This document shows, piece by piece, positions 36,946 through 44,807 of a stretch of 64,000 nucleotides of DNA. The stretch's first letter is position 1, and each line of letters begins with the position of its first letter. The position numbers and the translations under genes were made by a program. The stretch lies in the NCBI RefSeq assembly GCF_009377195.2, contig NZ_VJXX01000005.1, positions 1 through 64,000 of the forward strand. Reading direction: 5' to 3'. Below the pieces are notes generated by a model that was not told the DNA's origin, searched no databases, and was given only the letters and a program-made list of their open reading frames with translations. This stretch comes from Arthrobacter bussei. GTDB taxonomy: Bacteria > Actinomycetota > Actinomycetes > Actinomycetales > Micrococcaceae.

Positions 36946-37989
36946 ATGAGCGGCACGTTGAGGGTACTGCAGGTGTTCCCTGCAGGGAGAAGCACCACGA
37001 ACCCCTACCTGGTGATGCTGGCGGACGCGCTGCGTGGTCATGACGGCGTGGAGGTCAGCAACTTCACGTGGCGCTCCTCGCTGCTGTCCTCCTACGACGT
37101 CGTCCACCTGCACTGGCCCGAGAACCTGGGCTCGGGGCACAGCCCCCTGAAGCGGGTGGTGCGCCAGGTCCTCACCCTCCTCCTCGTCGTGAAGTGGCGC
37201 CTCAGCCGGACCGCCGTTGTGAGGACCCTGCACAATGTGCACCCGCCCACCGGCATCTCGCGGAGGGAGAGGGGCCTGCTCCGCCTGATCGATCGCGTGA
37301 CCGACCACTTCATCATCCTGAACGTCCATACCCCGGTGACACGCGGCCGTCCGGCGACGCTCGTACCGCACGGCCATTACCGCGGGTGGTTCGACCGTCA
37401 TGCCCGGTCCGAACTGGTGCGGGGGCAGTTCGGCTTCGCCGGGCTCATCCGCGGGTACAAGGGCGTCGAACAGCTCGTCACGGCCTTCAGATCCGTGGCG
37501 CAGGCGGAGACGTCGCTGCTGGTGGCAGGGAATCCCAGTTCCCCCGACCTGGCACGGGATCTGCGGGAACTCGCGGGCGGGGCCGGGAATATCCGTTTCG
37601 ATCTGCGATTCCTTCCGGACGAGGATCTCGTCCGGGTGATCGGGACGTCCGAACTGGTGGTCCTGCCATACCGGTTCATGCACAATTCGGGCGGTCTCCT
37701 CGCTGCCCTGTCTCTGGAACGGCCCGTCCTGGTACCTCGCAACGAGGTGACCACCGACATGGCCGTCGAGGTCGGTCCGGGGTGGGTCCACCTCTTCGAC
37801 GGCGATCTCAGTGCTCAGGACCTCGAGTCGGCCCTGCGCAGCGTCCGGGACACACCGCCGACTGGTGCTCCGGACCTCAGCGCACGCGGGTGGCGCGAAG
37901 CCGGCTCGTTGCACGTCCAGGCCTATCGATCCGCGCTCGCGCTCGTCCGAGGACGCCGGGCGAACGCACGCGGGACCGGTACGCGATGA
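36946..37989 (+). CDS. Glycosyltransferase (GT-B fold, GT4-like)
   Basis: The 347-residue protein begins LRVLQVFPAGRSTTNPYLVMLADALRGHDGVEV. It has the GT-B linker region (QFGFAGLIRGYKGVEQLVTAF) and the donor-site segment SELVVLPYRFMHNSGGLLAALSLERPVLVP, typical of retaining GT4-like transferases. It would add a sugar to a lipid-linked glycan on the cytoplasmic side. ATG 36946 is chosen for the GGAAGG box seven bases upstream; the open frame extends 49 codons further with no such site. A TAAGTT -10-like box at 36824 may drive it. It overlaps the next glycosyltransferase by four bases (ATGA). Confidence 0.82.
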   Translation: MSGTLRVLQVFPAGRSTTNPYLVMLADALRGHDGVEVSNFTWRSSLLSSYDVVHLHWPENLGSGHSPLKRVVRQVLTLLLVVKWRLSRTAVVRTLHNVHPPTGISRRERGLLRLIDRVTDHFIILNVHTPVTRGRPATLVPHGHYRGWFDRHARSELVRGQFGFAGLIRGYKGVEQLVTAFRSVAQAETSLLVAGNPSSPDLARDLRELAGGAGNIRFDLRFLPDEDLVRVIGTSELVVLPYRFMHNSGGLLAALSLERPVLVPRNEVTTDMAVEVGPGWVHLFDGDLSAQDLESALRSVRDTPPTGAPDLSARGWREAGSLHVQAYRSALALVRGRRANARGTGTR

Positions 37990-38969
37990 GAACGCGCCTC
38001 GATGTCGTCGTCGGAGTCCTGACCTTCAAGCGGCCCGCAGCGCTCGATCTCACCCTCGAACGGATCCTTGCCCAGGTGACGGAACTCGATCAGGTCGGCG
38101 GTGTGGACATCGGTGTCCGGGTCGTCGTCGTCGACAACGACCCCCAGGCCTCCGCTCGGGGCGTGACCGAGAAGTACCCGTCCATCACCTACGTCGTCGA
38201 ACCGGTCCCCGGTATCTCCGCCGGCCGGAACCGTGCGCTGGACGAGGCCGCCGACGGTGACGTGCTCGTCTTCATCGACGACGACGAAACACCGCTCGAG
38301 AAGTGGTTGTCGTCGCTGATCGAGACCTGGCAGTCGACCGGCGCGACCGCCGTCATGGGGCGCGTGGTCTCCGTCTTCGAGACGACGCTCGACCCCTGGA
38401 TCGCAGCGGGAGGCTTCTTCGTGCGGCGCACCATGCCGTCGGGAACGCCGATCACCGTTGCGGCAGCAGGTAACCTCCTGCTGGACCTGCACCAGATGAG
38501 CCGCATCGGTGCCCGGTTCGACCCTGCCATGGGGCTCACAGGAGGCGAGGACACTCTGCTGAGCAGGCACATCATCGAGGGTGGCGGAACGATCGTCTGG
38601 TGTGACGAATCGGCCGCCCTCGATCACGTGCCCGCGTCGCGGACCACGAAGAAGTGGGTGCTGACCCGGGCCTGGAGCCACGGCAACACGGCGACCCTGG
38701 TGGACCTCAAGATGAGCGCGACGCCCGGCTCCCGTTCACGGGTGCGGGCGAAGGCCCTGGTCAAGGGGAGCACCAGGATCGCCGGCGGTACGGCTCGCTG
38801 CGCGTGGGGGGTGCTTCGCGGGAACCTGCGCGATCGTGCGCGCGGCCGTCGGGCGGTCTACCGCGGTGCAGGCCTGATGTCAGGAGCCCTCGGCATCGCC
38901 TACCTCGAATACGCGCGGGGTTCGCGCTGGAGATGGCGGCGTGACGTGGAGAGCGGATCCGGATCGTGA
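37986..38969 (+). CDS. Glycosyltransferase family 2
   Basis: The 327-residue protein has a GT-A domain: VVVGVLTFKRPAALDLTLERIL at the start, VVVVDNDPQASARG for nucleotide binding, FIDDDETPLEKWL as the DxD metal site, and GGEDTLLSRHI as the catalytic-base region. A hydrophobic, basic C-terminus may associate with the membrane. The start ATG overlaps the upstream stop (ATGA) and its stop overlaps the deacetylase GTG, so three genes are translationally coupled. The long frame reading upstream in this register is only a shadow of the previous gene. Confidence 0.88.
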   Translation: MRTRLDVVVGVLTFKRPAALDLTLERILAQVTELDQVGGVDIGVRVVVVDNDPQASARGVTEKYPSITYVVEPVPGISAGRNRALDEAADGDVLVFIDDDETPLEKWLSSLIETWQSTGATAVMGRVVSVFETTLDPWIAAGGFFVRRTMPSGTPITVAAAGNLLLDLHQMSRIGARFDPAMGLTGGEDTLLSRHIIEGGGTIVWCDESAALDHVPASRTTKKWVLTRAWSHGNTATLVDLKMSATPGSRSRVRAKALVKGSTRIAGGTARCAWGVLRGNLRDRARGRRAVYRGAGLMSGALGIAYLEYARGSRWRWRRDVESGSGS

Positions 38970-39703
38970 CTGCATTCGGTGCGGTGCGCGGGTCACTCGT
39001 GGCGACCGCCAAGCGGCACTCGAGAGTGATCGGATCCACGGTGGCCGTCTCCACCGTGGCCCCGGAGATCGTCCTCACGTTCGACGACGGGCCGGCGCCA
39101 CCCGTCACGGAGCAGTTGTCGGCGGTCCTCGCCGGCGCCGGAGCGACGGCGACGTTCTTCGTCCTCATGACGAGGGTCCCCGCGCACGTGCCCGTGCTGC
39201 AGGAACTCGTGACGCAGGGTCATGAGGTGGCCCTGCACGGAGTCGATCATCGCCGGATCACCGGGCGCCCGTACCGGGAGCTGACGGAGGAGTTCCGCCG
39301 CAGCAAGGGGGACCTCGAGGACATCACCGGGGTTGCCGTCCGCTGGTTCAGGCCGCCCTACGGCGCGCAGGGACCGCGAGCCTGGCTTGCTGCGCGCAGG
39401 AGCGGACTCGAGCCGGTGATGTGGAATCGCAGTACGCGCGACTCGGCGCACGTCGATGATGCGGAACGCTTCAGGGCCGCGACGGCCGGAGCGCGCGCGG
39501 GCGACATCCTTCTGGCTCATGACGGCTTCGCCTCGCTCCAGGACGGGGTGGACGACGGTCCCGAACCCCACCTCGACCGGTCCGACCTGCTGGCCCGGGT
39601 GCTCGGTGAGTACCAGAGCCTCGGTCTCGCGGGCCGCTCGATGAGCGATGCCCTCCTGCAGGGCACACCCGTACGTCGAGCATGGTTCAGCGCAGCTCTC
39701 TGA
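38966..39703 (+). CDS. Polysaccharide deacetylase (NodB homology domain)
   Basis: The 245-residue protein is a carbohydrate esterase 4 type enzyme: catalytic base and metal aspartates Asp40-Asp41 in LTFDDGP, metal histidines His91 and His95 in LHGVDHRR, and motif 3 RPPYG (129-133). It removes N-acetyl groups from a glycan. It lacks a signal peptide or membrane helix, unusual for cell-wall deacetylases, so it probably acts on a cytoplasmic lipid-linked intermediate made by the two coupled glycosyltransferases. The start is GTG 38966 (GTGA overlap). Confidence 0.88.
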   Translation: MTAFGAVRGSLVATAKRHSRVIGSTVAVSTVAPEIVLTFDDGPAPPVTEQLSAVLAGAGATATFFVLMTRVPAHVPVLQELVTQGHEVALHGVDHRRITGRPYRELTEEFRRSKGDLEDITGVAVRWFRPPYGAQGPRAWLAARRSGLEPVMWNRSTRDSAHVDDAERFRAATAGARAGDILLAHDGFASLQDGVDDGPEPHLDRSDLLARVLGEYQSLGLAGRSMSDALLQGTPVRRAWFSAAL

Positions 39704-39731
39704 CCCGGACTCCACACCTGAAAGGCCGCTC

Positions 39732-40133
39732 ATGCCCGTCATCCATCCGCTCCTCGAGAACGACCACATGTCCGCCTGGCTCGGGGTGTCCGTCGAGGCG
39801 GCGGAGCCCGGGAGGGCGCGCATCTCGATGGTGCTCCGCCGGGACATGGTGAACGGCTTCGGAATGGCGCACGGCGGTGTGCTCTTCGCTTTCGCCGATA
39901 CGTGCTTCGCCCTGGCGTGCAATGACCCTGCGGGCACACCCGGGGTCATCACCGTCGCGTCCGGCGCCGACGTCACGTTCCTCGCGCCGGCCTACGAGGG
40001 CCAGACCCTGACCGCGGTCGGGTCGGTCCTGTCGAGTACCGGGCGGAGCGGCCTGTACGACGTCCACGTCACCTCGGGGACCGGGTCGGTCGCGGAGTTC
40101 CGCGGTCGGAGCCGCACCATCCCGGCGCCGTGA
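39732..40133 (+). CDS. PaaI family thioesterase (hotdog fold)
   Basis: The 133-residue protein has the PaaI/hotdog signature NGFGMAHGGVLFAFADTCFALACN (41-64), with the conserved Asn41, HGG (47-49) and Asp56. These enzymes hydrolyse acyl- or aryl-CoA thioesters such as phenylacetyl-CoA derivatives. The closest relatives by this motif are PaaI/PaaD-type. ATG 39732 is chosen because a GAAAGG box precedes it and the fold starts there. It follows the deacetylase after 28 bp, and no other phenylacetate genes are visible. Confidence 0.88.
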   Translation: MPVIHPLLENDHMSAWLGVSVEAAEPGRARISMVLRRDMVNGFGMAHGGVLFAFADTCFALACNDPAGTPGVITVASGADVTFLAPAYEGQTLTAVGSVLSSTGRSGLYDVHVTSGTGSVAEFRGRSRTIPAP

Positions 40134-40160
40134 CCTGATCCAGCCCACGGTATCCCCGGC

Positions 40161-40174
40161 GGGGCCGCGGCCCC
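40161..40174. terminator. GC palindrome between convergent thioesterase and carboxylase epsilon genes
   Basis: GGGGCCGCGGCCCC is a perfect 14-bp palindrome in the convergent gap. It could help bidirectional termination, but has no T-run. Confidence 0.3.
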
Positions 40175-40260
40175 GGAACGGGTCCCAGCCAGGGCCGCGC
40201 CCGACGCCGTGCACGCCCTCCGACGTCCGCTCGGCGGCCGGCCGGGCGGGCCGGTCGCCG

Positions 40261-40530
40261 TCAGCGGACGCTGCGCCGCCAGGAGCCGGGGCCTGGGGTC
40301 GGCCCGAGCCGCAGCAGCGCGCGGCGCAGCCAGGACCGCCCGTGGTCCGGGACGTCCTCCGCCTCGCCGGCATCCCGGAGGGCGAGGACGACGGCGGTGA
40401 GCGCCGCCAGCTCCTCGTCCGTCGGCGCACCCGAGACCACGGAGAGCACGGGGCCCTCGGCGGTGGCGTCGTCGACGGGATCGGCCGAGTCCGCCGCATC
40501 GCCGTCGTGCCCGTCCTGGCGGCCGCTCAC
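40261..40530 (-). CDS. Acyl-CoA carboxylase epsilon subunit
   Basis: The 89-residue protein has a variable acidic N-terminus followed by the epsilon-subunit core [23 protein letters not shown] and a basic C-terminus rich in Arg and Trp ([11 protein letters not shown]...SWRRS). In actinobacteria the small epsilon subunit stabilises the alpha-beta carboxylase complex. Its GTG start overlaps the beta-subunit stop by four bases, so it is translationally coupled to it. Confidence 0.9.
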   Translation of the reverse strand: MSGRQDGHDGDAADSADPVDDATAEGPVLSVVSGAPTDEELAALTAVVLALRDAGEAEDVPDHGRSWLRRALLRLGPTPGPGSWRRSVR

Positions 40531-42122
40531 AGCGGGATGTTCCCGTGCTTCTTGGCGGGGTTGGACGCCCGCTTGTCGCGCAGCGCCCGGAGGCCGCGGA
40601 CGATGTGGAGCCGGGTGTCCGACGGTGCGATGACGGCGTCCACGTACCCGAGTTCCGCTGCCTGGTACGGGTTGAGCAGCTCCTCCTCGTACTGCTGGAC
40701 GACGTCCGCGCGAGCCGCCTCGACGTCACCCCCGGCGTCGGCCACGGCCTTCAGCTGGCCGCGGTACAGGATGTTCACCGCGCCCTGCGCGCCCATCACG
40801 CCGATCTGCGCGGTGGGCCAGGCGAGGTTCAGATCCGCGCCGAGCTTCTTGGAGCCCATGACGATGTACGCGCCGCCGTAGGCCTTGCGCGTGATCACCG
40901 TCAGCTTCGGCACCGTGGCCTCCGCATAGGCGTAGAGCAGCTTGGCTCCGCGGCGGATGATGCCCTGGAACTCCTGGTCCTTGCCGGGGAGGAAGCCGGG
41001 CACGTCCACCAGGGTCAGGATGGGGATGTTGAAGGCGTCGCAGTGACGGACGAAGCGGGCCGCCTTCTCGGAGGCGTTGATGTCGAGTGTGCCGGCGAAC
41101 TGCAGCGGCTGGTTGGCGACGATCCCGATGGTGTGGCCCTCCACGCGGGCGTACCCGGTGACGACGTTCGGTGCATAGAGCGCCTGCAGCTCGAGGAAGT
41201 GGCCGTCGTCCACCACCGCGGCGATGACGGCGTGCATGTCGTACGGCTGGTTGGCGGCGTCGGGGATGAGCGCATCGAGGGCGAGGTCCTCCTCGGTGGT
41301 GTCCGGCTCCTCGACGAACTCCGTCAGCGGGGCCTCCGCGAGGTTGTTCGAGGGCAGGAAGTCGAGGAGCTCGCGCACGAAGCCGATGGCGTCGGCCTCG
41401 TCGGTGGCGAGGTAGGCGGAGGTCCCCGTCGTCGTGTTGTGCTGCCGGGCGCCGCCGAGGGTCTCCATGTCGACATCCTCGCCGGTGACGGTCTTGATGA
41501 CATCGGGCCCGGTGATGAACATGTGCGAGGTCTTGTCCACCATGACCACGAAATCGGTGAGCGCGGGGGAGTAGGCCGCACCACCGGCGCAGGGACCCAT
41601 GATGAGGGAGATCTGCGGGACCACGCCCGAGGCGTGCACGTTGTTGCGGAAGATGTCCGCGAACATCGCCAGCGAGGCCACGCCCTCCTGGATGCGCGCC
41701 CCACCGCCGTCGTTGATGCCGATGACCGGGCAGCCGTTGCGGAGGGCGAACTCCTGCACCTTGACGATCTTCTCGCCGTTGACCTGGCTGAGGGATCCGC
41801 CGTAGACGGTGAAGTCCTGGCTGTAGACGGCGATCAGCCGTCCGTCCACCGTCGCGTAGCCGGAGACCACGCCGTCGCCCAGTGGCTTCTTCCGCTCCAT
41901 GCCGAAGGCCGTCGAGCGGTGGACGGCGAGGGCATCGAACTCGACGAAGGAGCCTTCGTCGACCAGCAGGTCGATGCGCTCGCGCGCCGTGTTCTTGCCG
42001 CGCGCGTGCTGCTTCTCGATGGCCTCGGGACCTGAGGGCTGCTCCGAGAGCGCGGTGCGCCTCCGGAAGTCGGCGAGCTTCCCGGCCGTCGTGGTGAGGT
42101 CGGGCTGCAGGTCCTGGTGCAT
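40527..42122 (-). CDS. Acyl-CoA carboxylase beta subunit (carboxyltransferase, AccD/PccB)
   Basis: The 531-residue protein has the two crotonase-like carboxyltransferase halves. The N-terminal half contains [41 protein letters not shown] and [20 protein letters not shown]. The C-terminal half contains [75 protein letters not shown]. It transfers carboxyl from carboxybiotin of the alpha subunit to acetyl-/propionyl-CoA. The segment [15 protein letters not shown] resembles the region that sets acyl chain preference, with Asp favouring propionyl-CoA in AccD5. A TAGACT -10 box and a TTGTAGG/CCTACAG palindrome lie upstream. Confidence 0.95.
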   Translation of the reverse strand: MHQDLQPDLTTTAGKLADFRRRTALSEQPSGPEAIEKQHARGKNTARERIDLLVDEGSFVEFDALAVHRSTAFGMERKKPLGDGVVSGYATVDGRLIAVYSQDFTVYGGSLSQVNGEKIVKVQEFALRNGCPVIGINDGGGARIQEGVASLAMFADIFRNNVHASGVVPQISLIMGPCAGGAAYSPALTDFVVMVDKTSHMFITGPDVIKTVTGEDVDMETLGGARQHNTTTGTSAYLATDEADAIGFVRELLDFLPSNNLAEAPLTEFVEEPDTTEEDLALDALIPDAANQPYDMHAVIAAVVDDGHFLELQALYAPNVVTGYARVEGHTIGIVANQPLQFAGTLDINASEKAARFVRHCDAFNIPILTLVDVPGFLPGKDQEFQGIIRRGAKLLYAYAEATVPKLTVITRKAYGGAYIVMGSKKLGADLNLAWPTAQIGVMGAQGAVNILYRGQLKAVADAGGDVEAARADVVQQYEEELLNPYQAAELGYVDAVIAPSDTRLHIVRGLRALRDKRASNPAKKHGNIPL

Positions 42123-42200
42123 TGGTACTCCGGTCGGCGGGTGGCGGGGGTATGCGCTGCGTCACTGGAGGTTTCCGACAACGTCCGGCGCAATCCACCC

Positions 42201-42206
42201 AGTCTA
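42201..42206 (-). promoter_or_regulatory. Candidate -10 box (TAGACT) of the carboxylase beta gene
   Basis: Minus-strand TAGACT about 80 bp before the start codon. The palindrome at 42229-42245 lies 23-39 bp upstream of it and so covers the -35 region. Confidence 0.4.
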
Positions 42207-42228
42207 GTGACGCCCACGGCGCCCGCTG

Positions 42229-42245
42229 TTGTAGGAGCCCTACAG
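42229..42245. promoter_or_regulatory. Palindrome TTGTAGG-N3-CCTACAG upstream of the carboxylase beta gene
   Basis: TTGTAGGAGCCCTACAG shares the TGTAGG-N3-CCTACA dyad with the site before the alpha-subunit gene (31944-31960). Its position over the -35 region suits repression. Confidence 0.6.
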
Positions 42246-42274
42246 TTTCCCTCCCCATCGCTTAGCCGGCCGAG

Positions 42275-42298
42275 CGATGTTACCCGCCGGTAACATCG
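42275..42298. promoter_or_regulatory. Perfect 10-bp dyad before the SDR gene
   Basis: CGATGTTACC and GGTAACATCG are perfect inverted repeats separated by CGCC. The dyad ends 47 bp before the SDR start, in the -35 to -60 region of its promoter, a typical place for a TetR-like repressor site. Confidence 0.55.
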
Positions 42299-42333
42299 GT
42301 GCGTCGCAGGCCGGTCCCGCTGGGGCGAGTGCT

Positions 42334-42339
42334 TAGGCT
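42334..42339 (+). promoter_or_regulatory. Leaderless-type -10 box of the SDR gene
   Basis: TAGGCT followed by six bases and ATG 42346; no ribosome binding site is present. Confidence 0.5.
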
Positions 42340-42345
42340 GGTCCC

Positions 42346-43227
42346 ATGACTGCACGCGACGAAGCTCAGGAATCACCGGCCACGGATGCCGGGGCGGGCC
42401 GTGTCCCCACCCTCGCCGGACGCACCATCATCATGTCGGGCGGAAGCCGCGGCATCGGCCTCGCCATCGCCCTGAGGGCGGCCCGCGACGGCGCGAACGT
42501 CGCCATCATGGCCAAGACCGGCGAGCCGCACCCCAAGCTCGAGGGCACCGTGTACTCCGCCGCGGAGCAGATCGAGGCGGCCGGCGGGGCCGCGCTGCCG
42601 TTCGTCGGCGACGTCCGGAACGACGACGACGTCCGCGCCGCCGTGGACGCCACCGTGGGGCGCTTCGGCGGGATCGACATCGTGGTCAACAACGCCTCGG
42701 CGATCGACCTCTCGAAGACCCCCGACGTCGACATGAAGCGCTACGACCTCATGGCGGACATCAACGTGCGCGGCACCTTCATGCTGAGCAAGTTCGCCCT
42801 CGACGCCCTGAAACGGTCGGCCAACCCCCACATCCTGACCCTCTCGCCCCCGCTGAACCTCGCCCCGAGGTGGGCGGGCCTGCACCTGGCCTACACCATG
42901 GCCAAGTACGGCATGAGCCTCACCACCCTGGGGCTCGCGGAGGAACTGAAGGACGACGGCGTCGCCGTGAACTCCCTCTGGCCCGCGACGCTGATCGACA
43001 CGGCAGCCATCCGCAACATGCCCGGCGGGACCCGCATGGTGCAGGCCGCCCGCAGTGCCGACATCGTCGCCGACGCCGCGCACGCCGTGCTCGTGCGGAC
43101 CTCACGCGGCTGCACCGGCAACTTCTACACGGACGAGCAGGTCCTCCGCGACGAGGGCGTCACGGACCTCACGAGGTACAGCCTGGGGGCGGCCGAGGAC
43201 CAGCTGGTCCCGGACATCTTCCTCTGA
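42346..43227 (+). CDS. Short-chain dehydrogenase/reductase (HSDL2-like)
   Basis: The 293-residue protein is a classical-type SDR: cofactor loop SGGSRGIG (31-38), NNASA (115-119), catalytic Ser167 (LTLSPP), Tyr183 and Lys187 (YTMAK). The TGEPHPKLEGTVY insert after the second strand and the NLAPRWAGLHLAYTMAKYGMS segment match the hydroxysteroid dehydrogenase-like 2 subgroup, often linked to lipid metabolism. It lies divergent from the carboxylase beta gene, with two separate palindromes in the shared region. The physiological substrate is unknown. Confidence 0.9.
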   Translation: MTARDEAQESPATDAGAGRVPTLAGRTIIMSGGSRGIGLAIALRAARDGANVAIMAKTGEPHPKLEGTVYSAAEQIEAAGGAALPFVGDVRNDDDVRAAVDATVGRFGGIDIVVNNASAIDLSKTPDVDMKRYDLMADINVRGTFMLSKFALDALKRSANPHILTLSPPLNLAPRWAGLHLAYTMAKYGMSLTTLGLAEELKDDGVAVNSLWPATLIDTAAIRNMPGGTRMVQAARSADIVADAAHAVLVRTSRGCTGNFYTDEQVLRDEGVTDLTRYSLGAAEDQLVPDIFL

Positions 43228-43237
43228 TCCCCCCGAT

Positions 43238-43252
43238 CCCCCCCCCCCCCCC
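43238..43252 (+). repeat. Homopolymer of 15 C
   Basis: A run of 15 cytosines, preceded by a shorter run of six (CCCCCCGAT), lies between the SDR stop and the birA promoter. Length at this site is prone to slippage in the cell and to sequencing error. Confidence 0.9.
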
Positions 43253-43289
43253 GGACGCCCCGCTCCGGTGGGGAGGGCGCCCGGCCGGA

Positions 43290-43295
43290 TAGGAT
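43290..43295 (+). promoter_or_regulatory. Leaderless-type -10 box of birA
   Basis: TAGGAT followed by seven bases and ATG 43303. Confidence 0.45.
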
Positions 43296-43302
43296 CGAGG
43301 GC

Positions 43303-44181
43303 ATGTCCTCCCGCTACTCCAATCTCGAGCGCCCCGGCCTCGACCTCGGTGCGCTGAGGACAGCCCTGTGCATGCCCGCCGGGCCGTTCCCGCGCCTCGA
43401 CATCATCGAGCGGACCGGCTCCACCAACACGGACCTCGTGGACCATGCCCAGCGGGCGACTGCTGGATGGCCGGATCTCAGCGTCCTGTGCGCGGAGGTA
43501 CAGACCGCCGGCCGCGGGCGGCTCGACCGCAGCTGGATCGCGCCCGAGCGCTCCTCGCTCTTCGTCAGCATCCTGCTGCGCCCGTTCAACCGGCATGGAC
43601 GCCCCGTGCCGACCGCCGCCTACGCGTGGCTCTCCCTGCTGGCCGCGCTGGCCCTCGCCGAGAGTGTGGAGGACCGGACGGAGATCGCACCGCAGCTCAA
43701 GTGGCCCAACGACGTGACCGTCGACGGCCGCAAGCTCGCCGGTGTCCTCGCGCAGTTCGTCCCGGGCGCGGGCGCCGAGCCCCCCGCCGTCGTCGTCGGG
43801 GTGGGCCTCAACGTGAGTCTCACCGATGACGAGCTGCCCGTCCCGACCGCCACGAGCCTCCTGCTCGAGTACGCCGGCACCACCGACCGCAACATCCTGC
43901 TGAAGTCCTTCCTCCGCACCTTCGCCGACCGGTACCGGGCCTTCTGCGACGTGGACGGCGACGCCGAGGCGAGCTGGGACAGCGGACCCTCCCTGCAGGC
44001 CCGCGTCGCCGCCCGCATGGCGACACTCGGCCAGGACGTCCGCGCGGACCTGCCCGGCGGGTCCCTGACGGGCCGCGCCCTGCACCTCGACGGCCACGGC
44101 GCCCTGGTGATCCGGGACGACGACGGCGAGCGGCACACCGTCTCGGCGGGCGACGTCGTGCACCTCCGCCCGCAGGTGTAG
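43303..44181 (+). CDS. birA: Biotin--[acetyl-CoA-carboxylase] ligase BirA (monofunctional)
   Basis: The 292-residue protein attaches biotin to the carboxylase BCCP domain via biotinyl-AMP. It has the ligase core motifs ERTGSTNTDLVDHA, the adenylate loop TAGRGRLDRSWIAP and LKWPNDVTVDGRKLAGVL. A small C-terminal SH3-like domain (GRALHLDGHGALVIRDDDGERHTVSAGDVVHL) follows. There is no N-terminal winged helix, so it cannot act as a biotin-dependent repressor. Its nearness to accD and accE matches its substrate; in M. tuberculosis birA also neighbours accD5. The start codon follows a TAGGAT -10 box by seven bases. Confidence 0.95.
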   Translation: MSSRYSNLERPGLDLGALRTALCMPAGPFPRLDIIERTGSTNTDLVDHAQRATAGWPDLSVLCAEVQTAGRGRLDRSWIAPERSSLFVSILLRPFNRHGRPVPTAAYAWLSLLAALALAESVEDRTEIAPQLKWPNDVTVDGRKLAGVLAQFVPGAGAEPPAVVVGVGLNVSLTDDELPVPTATSLLLEYAGTTDRNILLKSFLRTFADRYRAFCDVDGDAEASWDSGPSLQARVAARMATLGQDVRADLPGGSLTGRALHLDGHGALVIRDDDGERHTVSAGDVVHLRPQV

Positions 44182-44183
44182 CG

Positions 44184-44807
44184 GTGCGCATCAAGCTGCT
44201 GCCGGGGGAGCGGGTCCTCGTCCGGACCCGGCCATCGCCCCTGCCGCTCGTGGGACCGGTGATCCTCGGCTTCGTGCTCCTCGCGCTCGGCGGGTTCGGG
44301 CTCGGCTTCCTCATGCGCCGCGATGTCGCGGGTCTCGGGGACTGGCAGCCGGTGCTCCTGCTGGTGCTCCTCGCGGTCGTGGTCCTGCTGCTGCTCCGGG
44401 TGCTCGTCCGTCCGCTGCTCCGGTGGTCCAGCAACCGGTTCGTGCTCACGAGCATGCGCCTGATCCACCGCCGGGGTGCGGCCCGGCGGTCGGAGCACCA
44501 GATCAACCTCTCCGCCATCTCGCAGCTGCAGACCGAGCAGGGCCTCGTCCAGCGCATGGTGGGCAGCGGGACCCTGATCGCCGACCTCGGGTTCGACAGG
44601 GCGCACGCCTACCGGGACGTGCCGCAGATCGCCCGGTTCAAGGAGTTCGTGGTGCAGGCGATCAGCGACCTGCCGTTGACGCGTATGTTCGATGGTGTAG
44701 ACATGGAAATCGATCCGCAGTACGCCCGGGGCGGGGCGGGGCGGAACCAGGACGGTCGGGCGCGCCAGGAATGGCCGCACCACGAGGGCAGGAGCGAGCG
44801 AGCGTGA
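44184..44807 (+). CDS. Membrane protein with bacterial PH domain
   Basis: The 207-residue protein has a short N-terminal strand (LLPGERVLVRTRPS), two membrane helices (about 22-45 and 56-76) and then a bacterial PH (bPH2) domain: NRFVLTSMRLIHRRGAARRSEHQINLSAISQLQTEQGLVQRMVGSGTLIADLG. Such proteins are envelope proteins of unclear role. It starts two bases after the birA stop with GTG 44184 and overlaps the cyclase gene by four bases (GTGA). The three are probably one operon. Confidence 0.87.
   Translation: MRIKLLPGERVLVRTRPSPLPLVGPVILGFVLLALGGFGLGFLMRRDVAGLGDWQPVLLLVLLAVVVLLLLRVLVRPLLRWSSNRFVLTSMRLIHRRGAARRSEHQINLSAISQLQTEQGLVQRMVGSGTLIADLGFDRAHAYRDVPQIARFKEFVVQAISDLPLTRMFDGVDMEIDPQYARGGAGRNQDGRARQEWPHHEGRSERA

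Noticed and set aside
37068-37985. Upstream extension of the second GT gene
   Set aside because: Overlaps the first GT gene out of frame; the ATG at 37986 with ATGA overlap is the natural start.
40545-42035. 496-codon plus-strand frame opposite the carboxylase beta gene
   Set aside because: Antisense shadow of a highly conserved gene; no recognisable domain.
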